Assembly: GCA_947632555.1 (NCBI GenBank)
Contig: CANRPU010000011.1
Coordinates: 36,828 to 100,827, forward strand
Source: an uncultured Lachnospiraceae bacterium
GTDB lineage: Bacteria > Bacillota > Clostridia > Lachnospirales > Lachnospiraceae
Reading direction: 5' to 3'
Length of the DNA stretch: 64,000 nucleotides
Below are positions 1 to 9,226 of this stretch, piece after piece. A model generated the notes under the pieces. That model was given only the letters and a program-made list of their open reading frames with translations. It did not search any database and was not told where the DNA came from. Both the position numbers and the translations under genes were made by a program. The number at the start of each line of letters is the position of its first letter. Positions within the stretch are counted from its first letter, which is position 1.

Positions 1-1
1 C

Positions 2-985
2 AGCTGGATGGGAGCGAAGATGATCGTGCAGGATACCCTGAAAACCGGGGAACTGATGAGCCTGCTGGCGTACTGCATGAATATTCTGATGAATCTGATG
101 ATGATCTCCATGATCTTTGTCATGATGAGTATGAGCGTGGCCAGCGCCAGACGTGTCAGCGAGGTTTTGAACGAGAAAAGCAGTCTGGTCAATCCTCCGG
201 AGCCGCTGTACCAGGTTCCAAACGGTGAGATCGAGTTTAAAAACGTGGAGTTTTCTTATTACGGAAGCAGAGAAAAAGCGGTGCTCCATGATATCAATCT
301 GAAGATCGGGGCGGGGGAAACCATAGGCATCATCGGCGGCACGGGCAGCGCCAAGACCAGTATGGTAAACCTGATCAGCCGGCTTTACGACGTAACGGAA
401 GGTTCCGTGATGGTAGGAGGCCATGACGTGCGGGAGTACGATATGGAGAGCCTGCGGAACCAGGTGGCGGTGGTGCTGCAGAAAAACGTGCTCTTCTCCG
501 GCACCATACTGGAGAACCTGCGCTGGGGCAGCGCCGACGCTACGGAAGAGGAATGCAGGCGCGCCTGCCGTCTGGCCTGCGCGGATGAATTTATTGAAAA
601 AATGCCGGACGGCTACAATACCTACATAGAACAGGGCGGAACCAATGTGTCCGGAGGACAGAAGCAGCGGCTGTGCATCGCCAGAGCGCTTTTGAAAAAG
701 CCGAAGGTTTTGATCTTAGATGACAGCACCAGCGCTGTGGACACCGCTACGGACGCGAAGATCCGCAGGGCTTTCGCCAGGGAAATACCGGATACGACCA
801 AGCTGATCATCGCGCAGCGGGTATCCAGTGTGGAACACGCGGACCGGATCATAGTAATGGATAACGGACGGATCGACGGTTTCGGCACTCATGAGGAGCT
901 GCTCGCGAACAATAAGATCTACCGTGAAGTTTATGAATCCCAGACCGGTGGCGGGGATTTTGATGAAAAGGCAGGTGAAGCGTAA
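2..985 (+). CDS. ABC exporter subunit, degenerate-site half (5' end outside window)
   Basis: This is the C-terminal part of an ABC exporter half-transporter with the last membrane helices followed by the ATPase domain. The frame is open to the window edge, so the true start lies upstream. The Walker A is GGTGSAKTS, with Ala in place of the last Gly. The signature is VSGGQ. The Walker B ends in LILDDSTSA, so the catalytic Glu is replaced by Asp. The next gene overlaps by one base and keeps the Glu, so the two very likely form a heterodimer with one degenerate ATP site, as known for TM287/288-type exporters. The substrate cannot be told from sequence; drugs, lipids or peptides are all possible. 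Confidence 0.9.
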   Translation, partial: SWMGAKMIVQDTLKTGELMSLLAYCMNILMNLMMISMIFVMMSMSVASARRVSEVLNEKSSLVNPPEPLYQVPNGEIEFKNVEFSYYGSREKAVLHDINLKIGAGETIGIIGGTGSAKTSMVNLISRLYDVTEGSVMVGGHDVREYDMESLRNQVAVVLQKNVLFSGTILENLRWGSADATEEECRRACRLACADEFIEKMPDGYNTYIEQGGTNVSGGQKQRLCIARALLKKPKVLILDDSTSAVDTATDAKIRRAFAREIPDTTKLIIAQRVSSVEHADRIIVMDNGRIDGFGTHEELLANNKIYREVYESQTGGGDFDEKAGEA

Positions 986-2883
986 TGCCGGGACCAATGG
1001 GAAGAATGCCGAGAGGCGTAAAAATAGAAAATCCGGGTAAGATTTTTAAAAGACTGATGAAGTATGTGGCGAAAAATTACGGCGCGCACCTGGCGGTGGT
1101 GGCAGTGCTGATCTTTATCAGCGTACTGGCCAACGTACAGGGGACCATGTTTATCCAGCGGCTGATCGACGATTATATCGCGCCCATGCTGGTGTCGGAC
1201 ACCCCTGATTTTGGACCGCTGGCGGGCGCCATCCTGCGGGTGGCGGGCTTTTACGCGGTGGGAGTGGCCGCCGCCTATGCCTATAACCGTATCATGATCA
1301 ATGTGACGCAGGGCACGCTCCGCAACGTAAGGGACGATCTGTTTTCCCATATGCAGACACTGCCTGTCAAATATTTTGACACCCATTCTCATGGCGATAT
1401 CATGTCGGTCTATACCAACGACGCGGATACGCTCCGCCAGATGATCAGCCAGAGTATGCCGCAGATATTCAACAGCGCCATTACCATAGTCAGTGTGTTC
1501 GCCAGTATGCTGGTACTGAGCGTGCCGCTGACGGTGGTCACGCTCATGATGGTGGCGGTGATGCTTCTGGCTACCAGGAAAGTGGCCGGATTAAGCAGCC
1601 GCTATTTCCTGCAGCAGCAGAAGGATCTGGGCGTGGTCAACGGGTTCATCGAGGAAATGATGAACGGACAGAAGGTCGTGAAAGTCTTCTGCCACGAGGA
1701 AGCCAATATCGACCGTTTCCGGGAACTGAATGACAATCTGTATCACAGTGCGGATAAGGCGAATTATCTGGTCAATATCGTGGGGCCGGTCAACGCGCAG
1801 CTCGGCAATGTCAGCTACGTGGTATGCGCCATTGTGGGCGGCGTACTGGCGCTGTCCGGTATTTCCGGTCTGACACTGGGAAAACTGGCCAGTTTCCTGA
1901 CCTTTAACAAAAGTTTCAATATGCCGATCAACCAGGTGAGCCAGCAGTTTAATTCCATTGTGATGGCAATGGCAGGCGCGGAGCGTATTTTTAAGATGAT
2001 GGACGAGGCCAGGGAAACGGACAACGGCTATGTAACGCTGGTGCATGTAAAGGAAGAGAACGGCCGGCTGGTGGAAAGTCCGCAGCGGACCGGCCGCTGG
2101 GCATGGCGGCATGAGCATCAGGCGGATCATTCCGTGGATTACGTGGAGTTAAAAGGCGGCGTGGTGTTTGACGGCGTGGACTTCGGATACACCGATGACA
2201 AAATGGTGCTGCACGATGTCAGGCTCTACGCGGAACCGGGACAGAAGATCGCGTTTGTTGGTTCCACCGGCGCCGGCAAGACCACCATCACCAACCTGAT
2301 CAACCGGTTTTATGATATACAGGACGGCAAGATCCGTTACGACGGCATCAATGTCAACAAGATCAAAAAAGCCGACTTAAGGCGTTCCCTGGGCATTGTG
2401 CTGCAGGATACTCATCTTTTCACGGGAACGGTGGCGGACAATATCCGCTACGGCAAGCTGGATGCTTCGGATGAGGAAGTGACCGCGGCTGCCAGGCTGG
2501 CTAACGCGGACGGTTTTATCCGGCTTCTGCCCCAGGGATATGATACGGTGCTGACAGGAGATGGCGCCAACCTGAGCCAGGGACAGCGGCAGCTTCTTGC
2601 CATCGCGCGGGCGGCCATTGCCGATCCCCCGGTGCTGATCCTGGACGAGGCTACCAGCTCCATTGATACCCGTACCGAGAGCATTGTGCAGGACGGCATG
2701 GATAAGCTGATGAAGGGCAGAACGACCTTTGTGATCGCCCACAGGCTGTCCACTGTCAAAAATTCCGACTGCATCATGGTTCTGGAGCAGGGACGGATCA
2801 TCGAGCGAGGCACCCATGAGCAGCTTCTGGAGCAGAAAGGCAGATACTATCAGCTGTATACGGGAAACGCGATAGCCACGTGA
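985..2883 (+). CDS. ABC exporter subunit, catalytic half
   Basis: This 632-residue protein has an N-terminal six-helix exporter membrane domain (about residues 30-340) and a C-terminal ATPase domain. The ATPase shows Walker A GSTGAGKTT, signature LSQGQ, Walker B LILDEATSS with the catalytic Glu, and the H-loop IAHRLST. The start ATG overlaps the stop of the preceding subunit by one base, implying translational coupling and a heterodimer. A charged linker near residues 345-385, with repeated His and Trp (TGRWAWRHEH), separates the domains and is longer than usual. The likely role is export of a lipophilic or amphipathic compound from the cytoplasmic membrane; the substrate is unknown. Confidence 0.93.
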   Translation: MPGPMGRMPRGVKIENPGKIFKRLMKYVAKNYGAHLAVVAVLIFISVLANVQGTMFIQRLIDDYIAPMLVSDTPDFGPLAGAILRVAGFYAVGVAAAYAYNRIMINVTQGTLRNVRDDLFSHMQTLPVKYFDTHSHGDIMSVYTNDADTLRQMISQSMPQIFNSAITIVSVFASMLVLSVPLTVVTLMMVAVMLLATRKVAGLSSRYFLQQQKDLGVVNGFIEEMMNGQKVVKVFCHEEANIDRFRELNDNLYHSADKANYLVNIVGPVNAQLGNVSYVVCAIVGGVLALSGISGLTLGKLASFLTFNKSFNMPINQVSQQFNSIVMAMAGAERIFKMMDEARETDNGYVTLVHVKEENGRLVESPQRTGRWAWRHEHQADHSVDYVELKGGVVFDGVDFGYTDDKMVLHDVRLYAEPGQKIAFVGSTGAGKTTITNLINRFYDIQDGKIRYDGINVNKIKKADLRRSLGIVLQDTHLFTGTVADNIRYGKLDASDEEVTAAARLANADGFIRLLPQGYDTVLTGDGANLSQGQRQLLAIARAAIADPPVLILDEATSSIDTRTESIVQDGMDKLMKGRTTFVIAHRLSTVKNSDCIMVLEQGRIIERGTHEQLLEQKGRYYQLYTGNAIAT

Positions 2884-2918
2884 TTGGCTATACGGCCGGG
2901 CAGGAGGACGGACCTGAT

Positions 2919-3614
2919 ATGTGGGAACAGTTTTCGAGAACGGAATTATTGCTTGGGCAGGAAGCTATGGACAGACTGCTCAACGCCAGGGTAGCGGTGT
3001 TCGGGATCGGCGGCGTGGGCGGCTATGTATGTGAAGCCCTGGTCCGGAGCGGCGTCAAGACGTTTGGGCTGGTGGATAAGGATACCGTCTGCCTGAGCAA
3101 TCTGAACAGGCAGCTGATAGCCACCTGGAAAACATTGGGCAGATATAAGACGGAAGTGATGAAGGAGCGGATGCTGGAAATCAATCCGGAGGCGGAGATA
3201 AAGATATACAGCTGTTTTTTTCTGCCGGAAAACGCGGAGGAATTTCCCTTTGAGGAATATGATTATATTGTCGATGCCGTCGATACCGTTACCGCCAAGA
3301 TCGCGCTGGTGATGAAGGCGCGGGAAAAGGGAATCCCCATCATCAGCAGTATGGGTGCCGGAAATAAACTGGATGGAAGCCTGTTCAGAGTTGCGGATAT
3401 CTACGATACGAAAGTCTGTCCTCTGGCCAGGGTGATGCGGAGGGAACTAAAAAAGCGTGGAGTGGAGAGCCTGAAGGTGGTCTACTCCGAAGAAAAGCCT
3501 GTGAAAACACGGGCGGATGTACCCGGGAGCACGGCCTTCGTGCCTTCGGCGGCGGGACTTCTCATCGCGGGAGAGGTGGTAAAGGATCTGTCTTCCTTGC
3601 GCTCCTCCCAATAG
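2919..3614 (+). CDS. tcdA: tRNA threonylcarbamoyladenosine dehydratase (ThiF/HesA family)
   Basis: The protein is E1-like and ATP-dependent. In the family it cyclises the N6-threonylcarbamoyl group at A37 of ANN-decoding tRNAs. The opening QFSRTELLLG and the nucleotide-binding GIGGVGGYV are typical, followed by LSNLNRQL and DAVDTVTAK. The length of 231 residues is normal for the short TcdA form. A GTG at 2880 overlapping the upstream stop would add 13 residues. The ATG at 2919 is preferred because an AGGAGG lies 13-20 bases upstream and the family's usual N-terminus begins there. It is probably co-transcribed with the exporter genes but functionally unrelated to them. Confidence 0.85.
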   Translation: MWEQFSRTELLLGQEAMDRLLNARVAVFGIGGVGGYVCEALVRSGVKTFGLVDKDTVCLSNLNRQLIATWKTLGRYKTEVMKERMLEINPEAEIKIYSCFFLPENAEEFPFEEYDYIVDAVDTVTAKIALVMKAREKGIPIISSMGAGNKLDGSLFRVADIYDTKVCPLARVMRRELKKRGVESLKVVYSEEKPVKTRADVPGSTAFVPSAAGLLIAGEVVKDLSSLRSSQ

Positions 3615-3640
3615 TGTGATATACTTTTGAAAACTGAATA

Positions 3641-3880
3641 GCATATGCTTCTGCGTCGGAAGACGCCAGCGCGCAGGCGCTGAGGGAATCGACTGAAACT
3701 GTCGGGCTATCCCAGTAACCGTGAAGCGGACGAAAGGGCAATCAAGTCACTGCCGTAAGGTGGGAAGGCGCCCAAGTAGGAAGAGGCCAAGCCGGGAGAC
3801 CTGTCTGCATATGATACACTTCTGGGGTTGGGTGGAAACCGCGCAGGTCTGTGCGAGCCTGCGTTATTTGTGTTACTCTC
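3641..3880 (+). promoter_or_regulatory. Cobalamin (B12) riboswitch
   Basis: The leader of the B12 operon carries the B12 box AAGCCGGGAGACCTGTCTGC at 3789-3808, preceded by GGTGGGAAGGCG and by a GGGAATCGACTGAAACTGTC-type core from about 3684. GCATATGC at 3641-3648 can pair with GCATATG at 3807-3813, closing the aptamer. The downstream part to about 3880 is the expression platform and leads into an intrinsic terminator. Binding of adenosylcobalamin or a related corrinoid is expected to stop transcription of the btu/cob genes that follow. Confidence 0.93.
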
Positions 3881-3888
3881 CAATCTGG

Positions 3889-3911
3889 GGAGCATTTTTT
3901 TGCTCCTTTTT
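3889..3911 (+). terminator. Riboswitch-controlled intrinsic terminator
   Basis: GGAGC and GCTCC form a five-base stem around a T-rich loop, followed by five T residues. It lies between the B12 aptamer and the start of the btuF-like gene, so it is the likely off-state hairpin. Upstream bases CTCC near 3878 could pair with the 5' arm as an alternative. The anti-terminator pairing was not resolved in detail. Confidence 0.7.
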
Positions 3912-3947
3912 CTATTCAGCGAACATACAGAAAGGGGGACTGATCAA

Positions 3948-4880
3948 ATGAAAATATCAGTCAAACGCACAAGAACGCTGGCGGCATTACTGGCCGCCGC
4001 GATGCTGCTGGCATTTACCGCCTGCGGCACTGAAAACAAGGAAACAGAGAGTTCTCCCATTACCGTCACGGACATGATGGGCAGGGAGATCACTCTGGAG
4101 AAGCCGGCCGAGAGGATCGTGGCGCTCACGCCGTCGGACTGCGAGATCCTCTACGCCATCGGCGCCGGGGATGCTCTGGTGGGAAGAGGAACTTACTGTG
4201 ACTATCCCGCGGAGGTGGCCGATGTGCCCGAAGTGGGCTCAGGCAGCGACACCAACATCGAGCAGATCCTTGCCCTGGAGCCCCAGGTCCTTCTGATGAG
4301 CACCATGTCGCAGACGGAAGAACAGGCCAAACAGCTTGAGGATGCCGGGGTGCGCGTGGTGATAAGCGACGCCCAGGACATCGAAGGGGTCTATACCGCC
4401 ATTGAGATGATCGGCGCTCTGATGGGAAAAGACGAAGAAGCCGCCGCTCTGGTCCAAAGTATGAAGACGGCGTTTGCCGAGTTGGAAGAAAAGGCCGAGC
4501 CGGACGGCTCCAAGACCATTTATTTTGAGGTTTCTCCGCTGGAATACGGGCTCTGGGCCGCCGGAAAAAATACCTTTATGGATGAGGTGGCCAATATGCT
4601 GGGACTGAAGAACTGCTTTGACGATCTGGACGGCTGGGCTTCCGTATCGGAGGAACAGGTGCTGGAGCGAAATCCTGACTATATCCTGACCATTACCATG
4701 TACTATGGGGAAGGGCCGCTGCCGGAAGAGGAGATCATGGCCCGGCCCGGCTGGGAAAATGTGACCGCCGTAAAAAACGGGGCTATCCTGAATCTTCAGA
4801 ACAATGAGCTTTCCAGGCCTGCTCCCCGTCTGGTGGACGGCGCCAGGATGCTTTATGATTTTGTGTACGGAGAAGAATGA
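3948..4880 (+). CDS. btuF: Corrinoid ABC transporter substrate-binding lipoprotein
   Basis: This 310-residue protein is a periplasmic-binding (TroA/BtuF) fold lipoprotein. The signal peptide ends in the lipobox AFTAC with Cys26. The binding domain starts with ITVTDMMGREITL and has the family motif PERIVALTPSDCEILYAIG in slightly varied form. The start at 3948 follows AAAGGGGG and is placed after the riboswitch terminator. An upstream in-frame extension reads through the riboswitch and is rejected. Permease and ATPase genes follow directly. Iron-siderophore binding proteins share this fold, but the riboswitch and the following cob genes point to corrinoids such as cobinamide or cobyrate. Confidence 0.88.
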   Translation: MKISVKRTRTLAALLAAAMLLAFTACGTENKETESSPITVTDMMGREITLEKPAERIVALTPSDCEILYAIGAGDALVGRGTYCDYPAEVADVPEVGSGSDTNIEQILALEPQVLLMSTMSQTEEQAKQLEDAGVRVVISDAQDIEGVYTAIEMIGALMGKDEEAAALVQSMKTAFAELEEKAEPDGSKTIYFEVSPLEYGLWAAGKNTFMDEVANMLGLKNCFDDLDGWASVSEEQVLERNPDYILTITMYYGEGPLPEEEIMARPGWENVTAVKNGAILNLQNNELSRPAPRLVDGARMLYDFVYGEE

Positions 4881-4949
4881 TACGAAACGCGGGGGGAAGG
4901 ATTTCCCCCCTGCGTACGTAAGTCGGGAGCGGAAGGGAGGGGAAGAGCC

Positions 4950-6011
4950 TTGCGGGTTCATAAAGAGCGTTTTTCGGCTCCGGAGTATCTGCTGTTTACT
5001 GCTGTGACTTTTGGTATATTTTGTTTCTGCGTCTGTACCGGGAGCGTGTCCATTCCGCTGAAAGATACGCTTTCCCTGATCCGGGACGCGGTATGCGGCG
5101 TGATCGGAAGCTGGATCGACCATACGGAGTCGGTCCTGCCCGAGGGAACGACGGCCTCCATTCTTCTGGCGGTGCGGCTGCCCCGGGTGCTCTGTACGGC
5201 GCTGACGGGCGCGGCGCTTTCGCTGGCCGGGGCGGCCATGCAGGGGCTTTTGAAAAATCCTCTGGCGGACGGTTCCACCCTGGGAGTTTCTTCCGGAGCG
5301 GCTCTGGGAGCAGTGTGCGCCATAGCCTTCGGCATCACTTTTCCGGCCCTGCCTTTTGCGGGGACCATGGTGACGGCCGTTCTTTTCGCGTTTCTCTCCC
5401 TGCTGCTCATTCTGGGGCTTGCCTACAGACTGGACCATTCTCTGTCCACCGACACGATCATCCTGATAGGCGTGGTCTTTTCCATGTTCGTGTCCAGCCT
5501 GATGAGTATTGTCATCACCTTTGCCGCGGACCGGGTGCAGCATATCACTTTTTGGACCATGGGGAGCCTGCAGGGAAAAGGATACCCTGACGTGCTGGTC
5601 CTCTTAGGAGCGCTGGTCTTTTTCGGCGGCGTGATCTTCCTGCATAGCCGGGAACTGAACGCCTTTGCCATGGGAGAAGAGAATGCCGGGCATATCGGGG
5701 TGAACGTGCGCAGGGTGCGGCTGGTTCTGCTGATCGCCGTATCGGGACTGATCGGTGTCTGCGTGTCCGTGGGAGGGACCATTGGTTTTGTGGGACTTGT
5801 GACCCCGCATATGCTTCGGATGCTGACGGGGCCAAATCACCGGCGGCTGCTGCCCGCCTCCCTCTTTGGCGGCGCCTGTTTCCTGATGCTGGCGGATCTG
5901 GCCGCACGCACTTTGCTGAACCCCCGTGAGCTCAATGTGGGTATCGTCACCAGCCTGGCGGGGGCCGTAGTATTTATCCTGATATTTTACCGCGCGAGAA
6001 GGAGAGGATGA
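4950..6011 (+). CDS. btuC: Corrinoid ABC transporter permease (FecCD family)
   Basis: The product is a 353-residue integral membrane protein of the FecCD/BtuC family. It shows the motif RLPRVLCTALTGAALSLAG near residue 75, GLLKNPLADGSTLGVSSGAA and GTIGFVGLVTPH near the end. About ten membrane helices are expected. The start is a TTG at 4950, preceded by GGGAGGGG at the right distance; no better start exists in frame. The stop overlaps the start of the ATPase gene, so the three uptake genes are one unit. It would carry corrinoids through the membrane together with the neighbouring binding protein and ATPase. Confidence 0.92.
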   Translation: MRVHKERFSAPEYLLFTAVTFGIFCFCVCTGSVSIPLKDTLSLIRDAVCGVIGSWIDHTESVLPEGTTASILLAVRLPRVLCTALTGAALSLAGAAMQGLLKNPLADGSTLGVSSGAALGAVCAIAFGITFPALPFAGTMVTAVLFAFLSLLLILGLAYRLDHSLSTDTIILIGVVFSMFVSSLMSIVITFAADRVQHITFWTMGSLQGKGYPDVLVLLGALVFFGGVIFLHSRELNAFAMGEENAGHIGVNVRRVRLVLLIAVSGLIGVCVSVGGTIGFVGLVTPHMLRMLTGPNHRRLLPASLFGGACFLMLADLAARTLLNPRELNVGIVTSLAGAVVFILIFYRARRRG

Positions 6012-6829
6012 TGCGGGAGATGCTGGAAGTAAAAGCCCTTTCCGTACGCCTGGGACAAAAACAGATCCTGGAGGATCTAAGCTTTTCCGTAGGGGAGGGA
6101 GAGTGGCTGATGATCGCGGGGCCCAACGGCGCCGGGAAATCCACCGCCGTCCGGGCCATGACCAGAGGGGTGGACTATAAGGGGACCGTCCTGTTCCAGG
6201 GACAGGATATCCGGCGGAAGAAAAGCGTCGAGCTGGCCCGCTGTATCGGCGTGCTGGCCCAGTCCAACCCCGTATCCTATTCTTTTTCCGTGGAGGAAGT
6301 GGTTTCTCTGGGAAGGTATTCCCACGCGCCGGGACTGTTCCCGTTCTTCCGGCGGGGGACGGCGGAACAGAAGCCGGATGCGCCGGAAGCGTCCCAAAAC
6401 TCTGACCGGGATATGGTGGAGTACGCGCTGGAACTTACGGGGATGACAAGGCAGCGCGGACAGTCCGTTCTTACGCTGTCCGGCGGCGAACTGCAGAGGA
6501 CCTTTCTGGCGCAGGCGCTGGCGCAGGATCCCAGGCTCCTTGTGCTGGACGAGCCTACGAACCATCTGGATCTTCTTTATCAGAAACAGGTGTTTGAACT
6601 GATCGGGGAATGGCTGAAAACTCCCGGCAGAGCCGTGATCTCCGTCACCCACGATCTATCTCTGGCAAAGGCCTACGGCACCGGAGTACTGCTTTTGGAC
6701 CATGGAAGGAAGGCGGCTTTAGGAAAGGCAGAAGAAGTGCTGACGCCCCAGGTCCTGGAGCGCGTGTACCGGATGGACGTCTACGGCTGGATGAGGAAAA
6801 TGCTCTCCCAGTGGGCGGAAGAAACCTGA
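6008..6829 (+). CDS. btuD: Corrinoid ABC transporter ATPase
   Basis: This 273-residue ATPase of the FepC/BtuD type powers the uptake permease encoded just upstream. It has Walker A GPNGAGKST, signature LSGGE, Walker B LLVLDEPTNHLD and the switch His in SVTHDLSLA. Start codons at 6008 and 6011 are both possible; 6008 overlaps the permease stop by four bases. An insertion with proline, glycine and charged residues follows the Q-loop region (about residues 112-138), which is longer than in typical BtuD. It belongs to the riboswitch-led operon. Confidence 0.92.
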   Translation: MMREMLEVKALSVRLGQKQILEDLSFSVGEGEWLMIAGPNGAGKSTAVRAMTRGVDYKGTVLFQGQDIRRKKSVELARCIGVLAQSNPVSYSFSVEEVVSLGRYSHAPGLFPFFRRGTAEQKPDAPEASQNSDRDMVEYALELTGMTRQRGQSVLTLSGGELQRTFLAQALAQDPRLLVLDEPTNHLDLLYQKQVFELIGEWLKTPGRAVISVTHDLSLAKAYGTGVLLLDHGRKAALGKAEEVLTPQVLERVYRMDVYGWMRKMLSQWAEET

Positions 6830-6852
6830 TAAGAAAACCGGAGGAACCTAAA

Positions 6853-7908
6853 ATGGACTGGAAAGAATTAAACAGCCGGATCCTGCCCCCGGACGCCGCC
6901 GCCATAAAGGCTGCGGGGAACCGTCTGGACGCAATCGCCAAACCGCTGAACGGTCTGGGGGAACTGGAGGAGATCTGTAAAAAAATAGCGGGACTTTTGG
7001 GAAGCGATACCTTTTCCCTGAAAAAAAGAGCGGTAGTGGTATTCTGCGCGGACAACGGCGTCACGGCGGAAGGAATCACCCAGACGGACGCGTCCGTCAC
7101 CGCCTCCATGGCGGAACACATCGCCGGGGGCCTCTCCTGCGTCTGCCGTATGGCGCGGGCCGCCGGAGCCGACGTGTTTCCCGTGGACGTGGGGATGTTC
7201 CGCCGGGTGAAAAAGGTCAGGGATCTGCATGTGGCGGACGGCACGGGGAATATAGCCCGGGGGCCGGCCATGACGGAAGAACAGGCGCTGCGCGCCATTG
7301 AAACGGGGATCCGCCTGGCGGGAGAACTGAAAACGAAAGGATATCAGCTGCTGGCCTGCGGTGAAATGGGGATCGGCAACACTACAACCTGCGCGGCTAT
7401 GGCCGCCGTGCTTTTGAATCTGCCGGTGGAGAGGACAACGGGGCCGGGCGCCGGGCTTACCAGGGAGGGGCTTCAAAAAAAACGGGAAGTCGTGGCCAGA
7501 GCGATCCGGGTCAACCATCCCGTACCGGAAGATCCCCTGGGAGTGCTGGCCGGGCTGGGCGGCTTTGATATCGCCGCCATGACCGGGCTGTACCTGGGAG
7601 GCGCGCTGTATCGGATCCCCGTGATCATAGACGGGATCATCAGTTCCGTGGCGGCGCTGACGGCGGCAGCCCTCTGTCCCGGCTGTGTATGCGCCATGAT
7701 CCCCAGCCATTGTTCGGCAGAACCCGCCGCCGGCGCTGTCATGGAAAAACTGGGCTTGCGCCCTCTGCTGCGGGGAAACTTCAAGCTGGGGGAGGGGACC
7801 GGCGCCGTCTGCATGATGCCGCTGCTGGATCTGGTTCTCGCGGTATACGACGGCGCTCTGCGTTTCGCGGACGCGGGGATCCCGCAATATGAAAGGGAAA
7901 GTGACTGA
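6853..7908 (+). CDS. cobT: Nicotinate-nucleotide:dimethylbenzimidazole phosphoribosyltransferase
   Basis: CobT makes alpha-ribazole phosphate from nicotinate mononucleotide and a lower-ligand base, the activated half of the nucleotide loop. The 351-residue length is normal. It shows the opening LDAIAKPLNGLGELE, the segment GEMGIGNTTT and the C-terminal LGEGTGA with the catalytic Glu at residue 314. The start at 6853 follows GGAGGA and leaves 23 bases after the ATPase gene; an in-frame extension upstream overlaps that gene and is not credible. It is followed closely by cobU, as is common in B12 late-step operons. Confidence 0.95.
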   Translation: MDWKELNSRILPPDAAAIKAAGNRLDAIAKPLNGLGELEEICKKIAGLLGSDTFSLKKRAVVVFCADNGVTAEGITQTDASVTASMAEHIAGGLSCVCRMARAAGADVFPVDVGMFRRVKKVRDLHVADGTGNIARGPAMTEEQALRAIETGIRLAGELKTKGYQLLACGEMGIGNTTTCAAMAAVLLNLPVERTTGPGAGLTREGLQKKREVVARAIRVNHPVPEDPLGVLAGLGGFDIAAMTGLYLGGALYRIPVIIDGIISSVAALTAAALCPGCVCAMIPSHCSAEPAAGAVMEKLGLRPLLRGNFKLGEGTGAVCMMPLLDLVLAVYDGALRFADAGIPQYERESD

Positions 7909-7909
7909 T

Positions 7910-8434
7910 ATGATGATCTTACTGACCGGCGGCTCCGGCTGCGGCAAAAGCTTCTACGCGGAATCCCTCTGCGGAAAGCTTCCCGGTCCCCGGTATTATA
8001 TTGCCGCCATGCGTCCTTTTGGGGCGGAGAGCCTGGAAAAAATTGAAAAACACCGCCGGATGCGGGAGGGGAAAGGATTTGAAACGATTGAGAGATACAC
8101 GGATCTGGCTTCTCTGAAACTGTCGGAAAGGGGAACGGCCCTGTTAGAGTGCGTCTGTAACCTGACGGCCAACGAGATGTTCGGTGAAGACGGTTCCCGC
8201 AGGGATCCTTTTGCCAGCGTGATGGGGGGAGTAGAGGCGCTTCTGGAGCAGAGCGGCCATGTGGTCATCGTAACCAACGACGTGTCCAGCGACGGAGAGC
8301 TTTACGAAGAGGGGACCATGGCCTATATCCGGGCGCTGGGCAGGATCAACGCGGCGCTGGCCCGGCGGGCCGATACCGTCTGTGAACTGGTCTGCGGGAT
8401 CCCAATCCCACGGAAGGGGGCGATCCTTTGGTAA
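7910..8434 (+). CDS. cobU: Adenosylcobinamide kinase / guanylyltransferase (CobU family)
   Basis: CobU phosphorylates adenosylcobinamide and then transfers GMP to it. This copy has 174 residues. The P-loop GGSGCGKS opens the protein, followed by YYIAAM, a HRRMREGKGF segment, LLECVCNL and VTNDVSSDG, and it ends with VCELVCGIPI, the usual C-terminal strand of the family. The gene starts one base after the cobT stop and its end overlaps the cobS start. A second, shorter CobU-like protein is encoded at 9227, so the division of labour between the two is uncertain. Confidence 0.87.
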   Translation: MMILLTGGSGCGKSFYAESLCGKLPGPRYYIAAMRPFGAESLEKIEKHRRMREGKGFETIERYTDLASLKLSERGTALLECVCNLTANEMFGEDGSRRDPFASVMGGVEALLEQSGHVVIVTNDVSSDGELYEEGTMAYIRALGRINAALARRADTVCELVCGIPIPRKGAILW

Positions 8435-9195
8435 AAGAGCTTTTTCGTTCTCTGATCATGGCTTTTTCCCTGTTTTCCGTCGTTCCCATGCCGAAGATCC
8501 GGTGGAAACAGGAGAATCTGAAATATATGCTGGCCTGGCTGCCTCTTGTGGGCGTATGCGCCGGGGCTCTGCAGGTGGGATGGCTGTACGTGTGCGAGGC
8601 CCTGTCCTTCGGCCCTCTGCTTTTTGCGGCGGGTCTGACGCTGCTGCCCCTGCTTTTTACCGGCGGCATCCATATGGACGGCTTTATGGACACCATGGAC
8701 GCGCTTTCCAGCCATGGGACGCCGGAGCGGAAACGGGAGATCTTAAAAGATCCCCACGCGGGGGCCTTTGCCGTGATTTCCTGCTTCTGCTGTCTGCTTT
8801 TCTCCGTTTCCCTCTGCGCGGAGCTTCCCCGCACGGTCACCGCCGTACTTACCCTGGGACTTCATCAGGTGTCCGCCAGGGCTCTGGGCGCGTTTGCCAG
8901 CGTGTGTTTTCCCTCCTCTGCGGAGGAAGGGCTCCAGTATACGTTTCGCCAGGCCGCGGCCGGGCCTGTGGCCGTGGTGCTGCTTCTCTGGGAGGCGGCC
9001 TGCGGGCTGGGAATGTGCTTCCTGTCCCCTGCGGGCGGGGCGGCGTGTATTCTTGTGTTTTGCTTTTCCGCTCTGTTCCTTTACAGGATGTCCAGGAGGG
9101 AATTTGGCGGAATGTCCGGCGATCTGGCCGGATATATCATCACGCTGGGGGAACTTTTGATGCTGTTATGTTATATGGTAACGGACAAATTATGA
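8428..9195 (+). CDS. cobS: Adenosylcobinamide-GDP ribazoletransferase (cobalamin synthase)
   Basis: CobS joins adenosylcobinamide-GDP with alpha-ribazole (phosphate) at the membrane to give cobalamin (phosphate). The 255-residue membrane protein carries the diagnostic metal-binding motif GGIHMDGFMDTMDAL near residues 76-90 and several hydrophobic helices. The N-terminus FSLFSVVPMP is typical. Translation probably starts at a TTG at 8428, which overlaps the cobU stop and has GGAAGGGGG upstream. Codon use and GC content match the rest of the operon. Confidence 0.94.
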   Translation: MVKELFRSLIMAFSLFSVVPMPKIRWKQENLKYMLAWLPLVGVCAGALQVGWLYVCEALSFGPLLFAAGLTLLPLLFTGGIHMDGFMDTMDALSSHGTPERKREILKDPHAGAFAVISCFCCLLFSVSLCAELPRTVTAVLTLGLHQVSARALGAFASVCFPSSAEEGLQYTFRQAAAGPVAVVLLLWEAACGLGMCFLSPAGGAACILVFCFSALFLYRMSRREFGGMSGDLAGYIITLGELLMLLCYMVTDKL

Positions 9196-9226
9196 AAAGA
9201 TACCGTTTAAACGGAATGAGGAGGGT

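Noticed and set aside
3828..3947. In-frame N-terminal extension of the btuF-like gene
   Set aside because: It runs through the riboswitch expression platform and terminator. The signal peptide and ribosome binding site fit the start at 3948.
6610..6852. In-frame upstream extension of cobT
   Set aside because: It overlaps the ATPase gene for over 200 bases, and the CobT family N-terminus begins at 6853.
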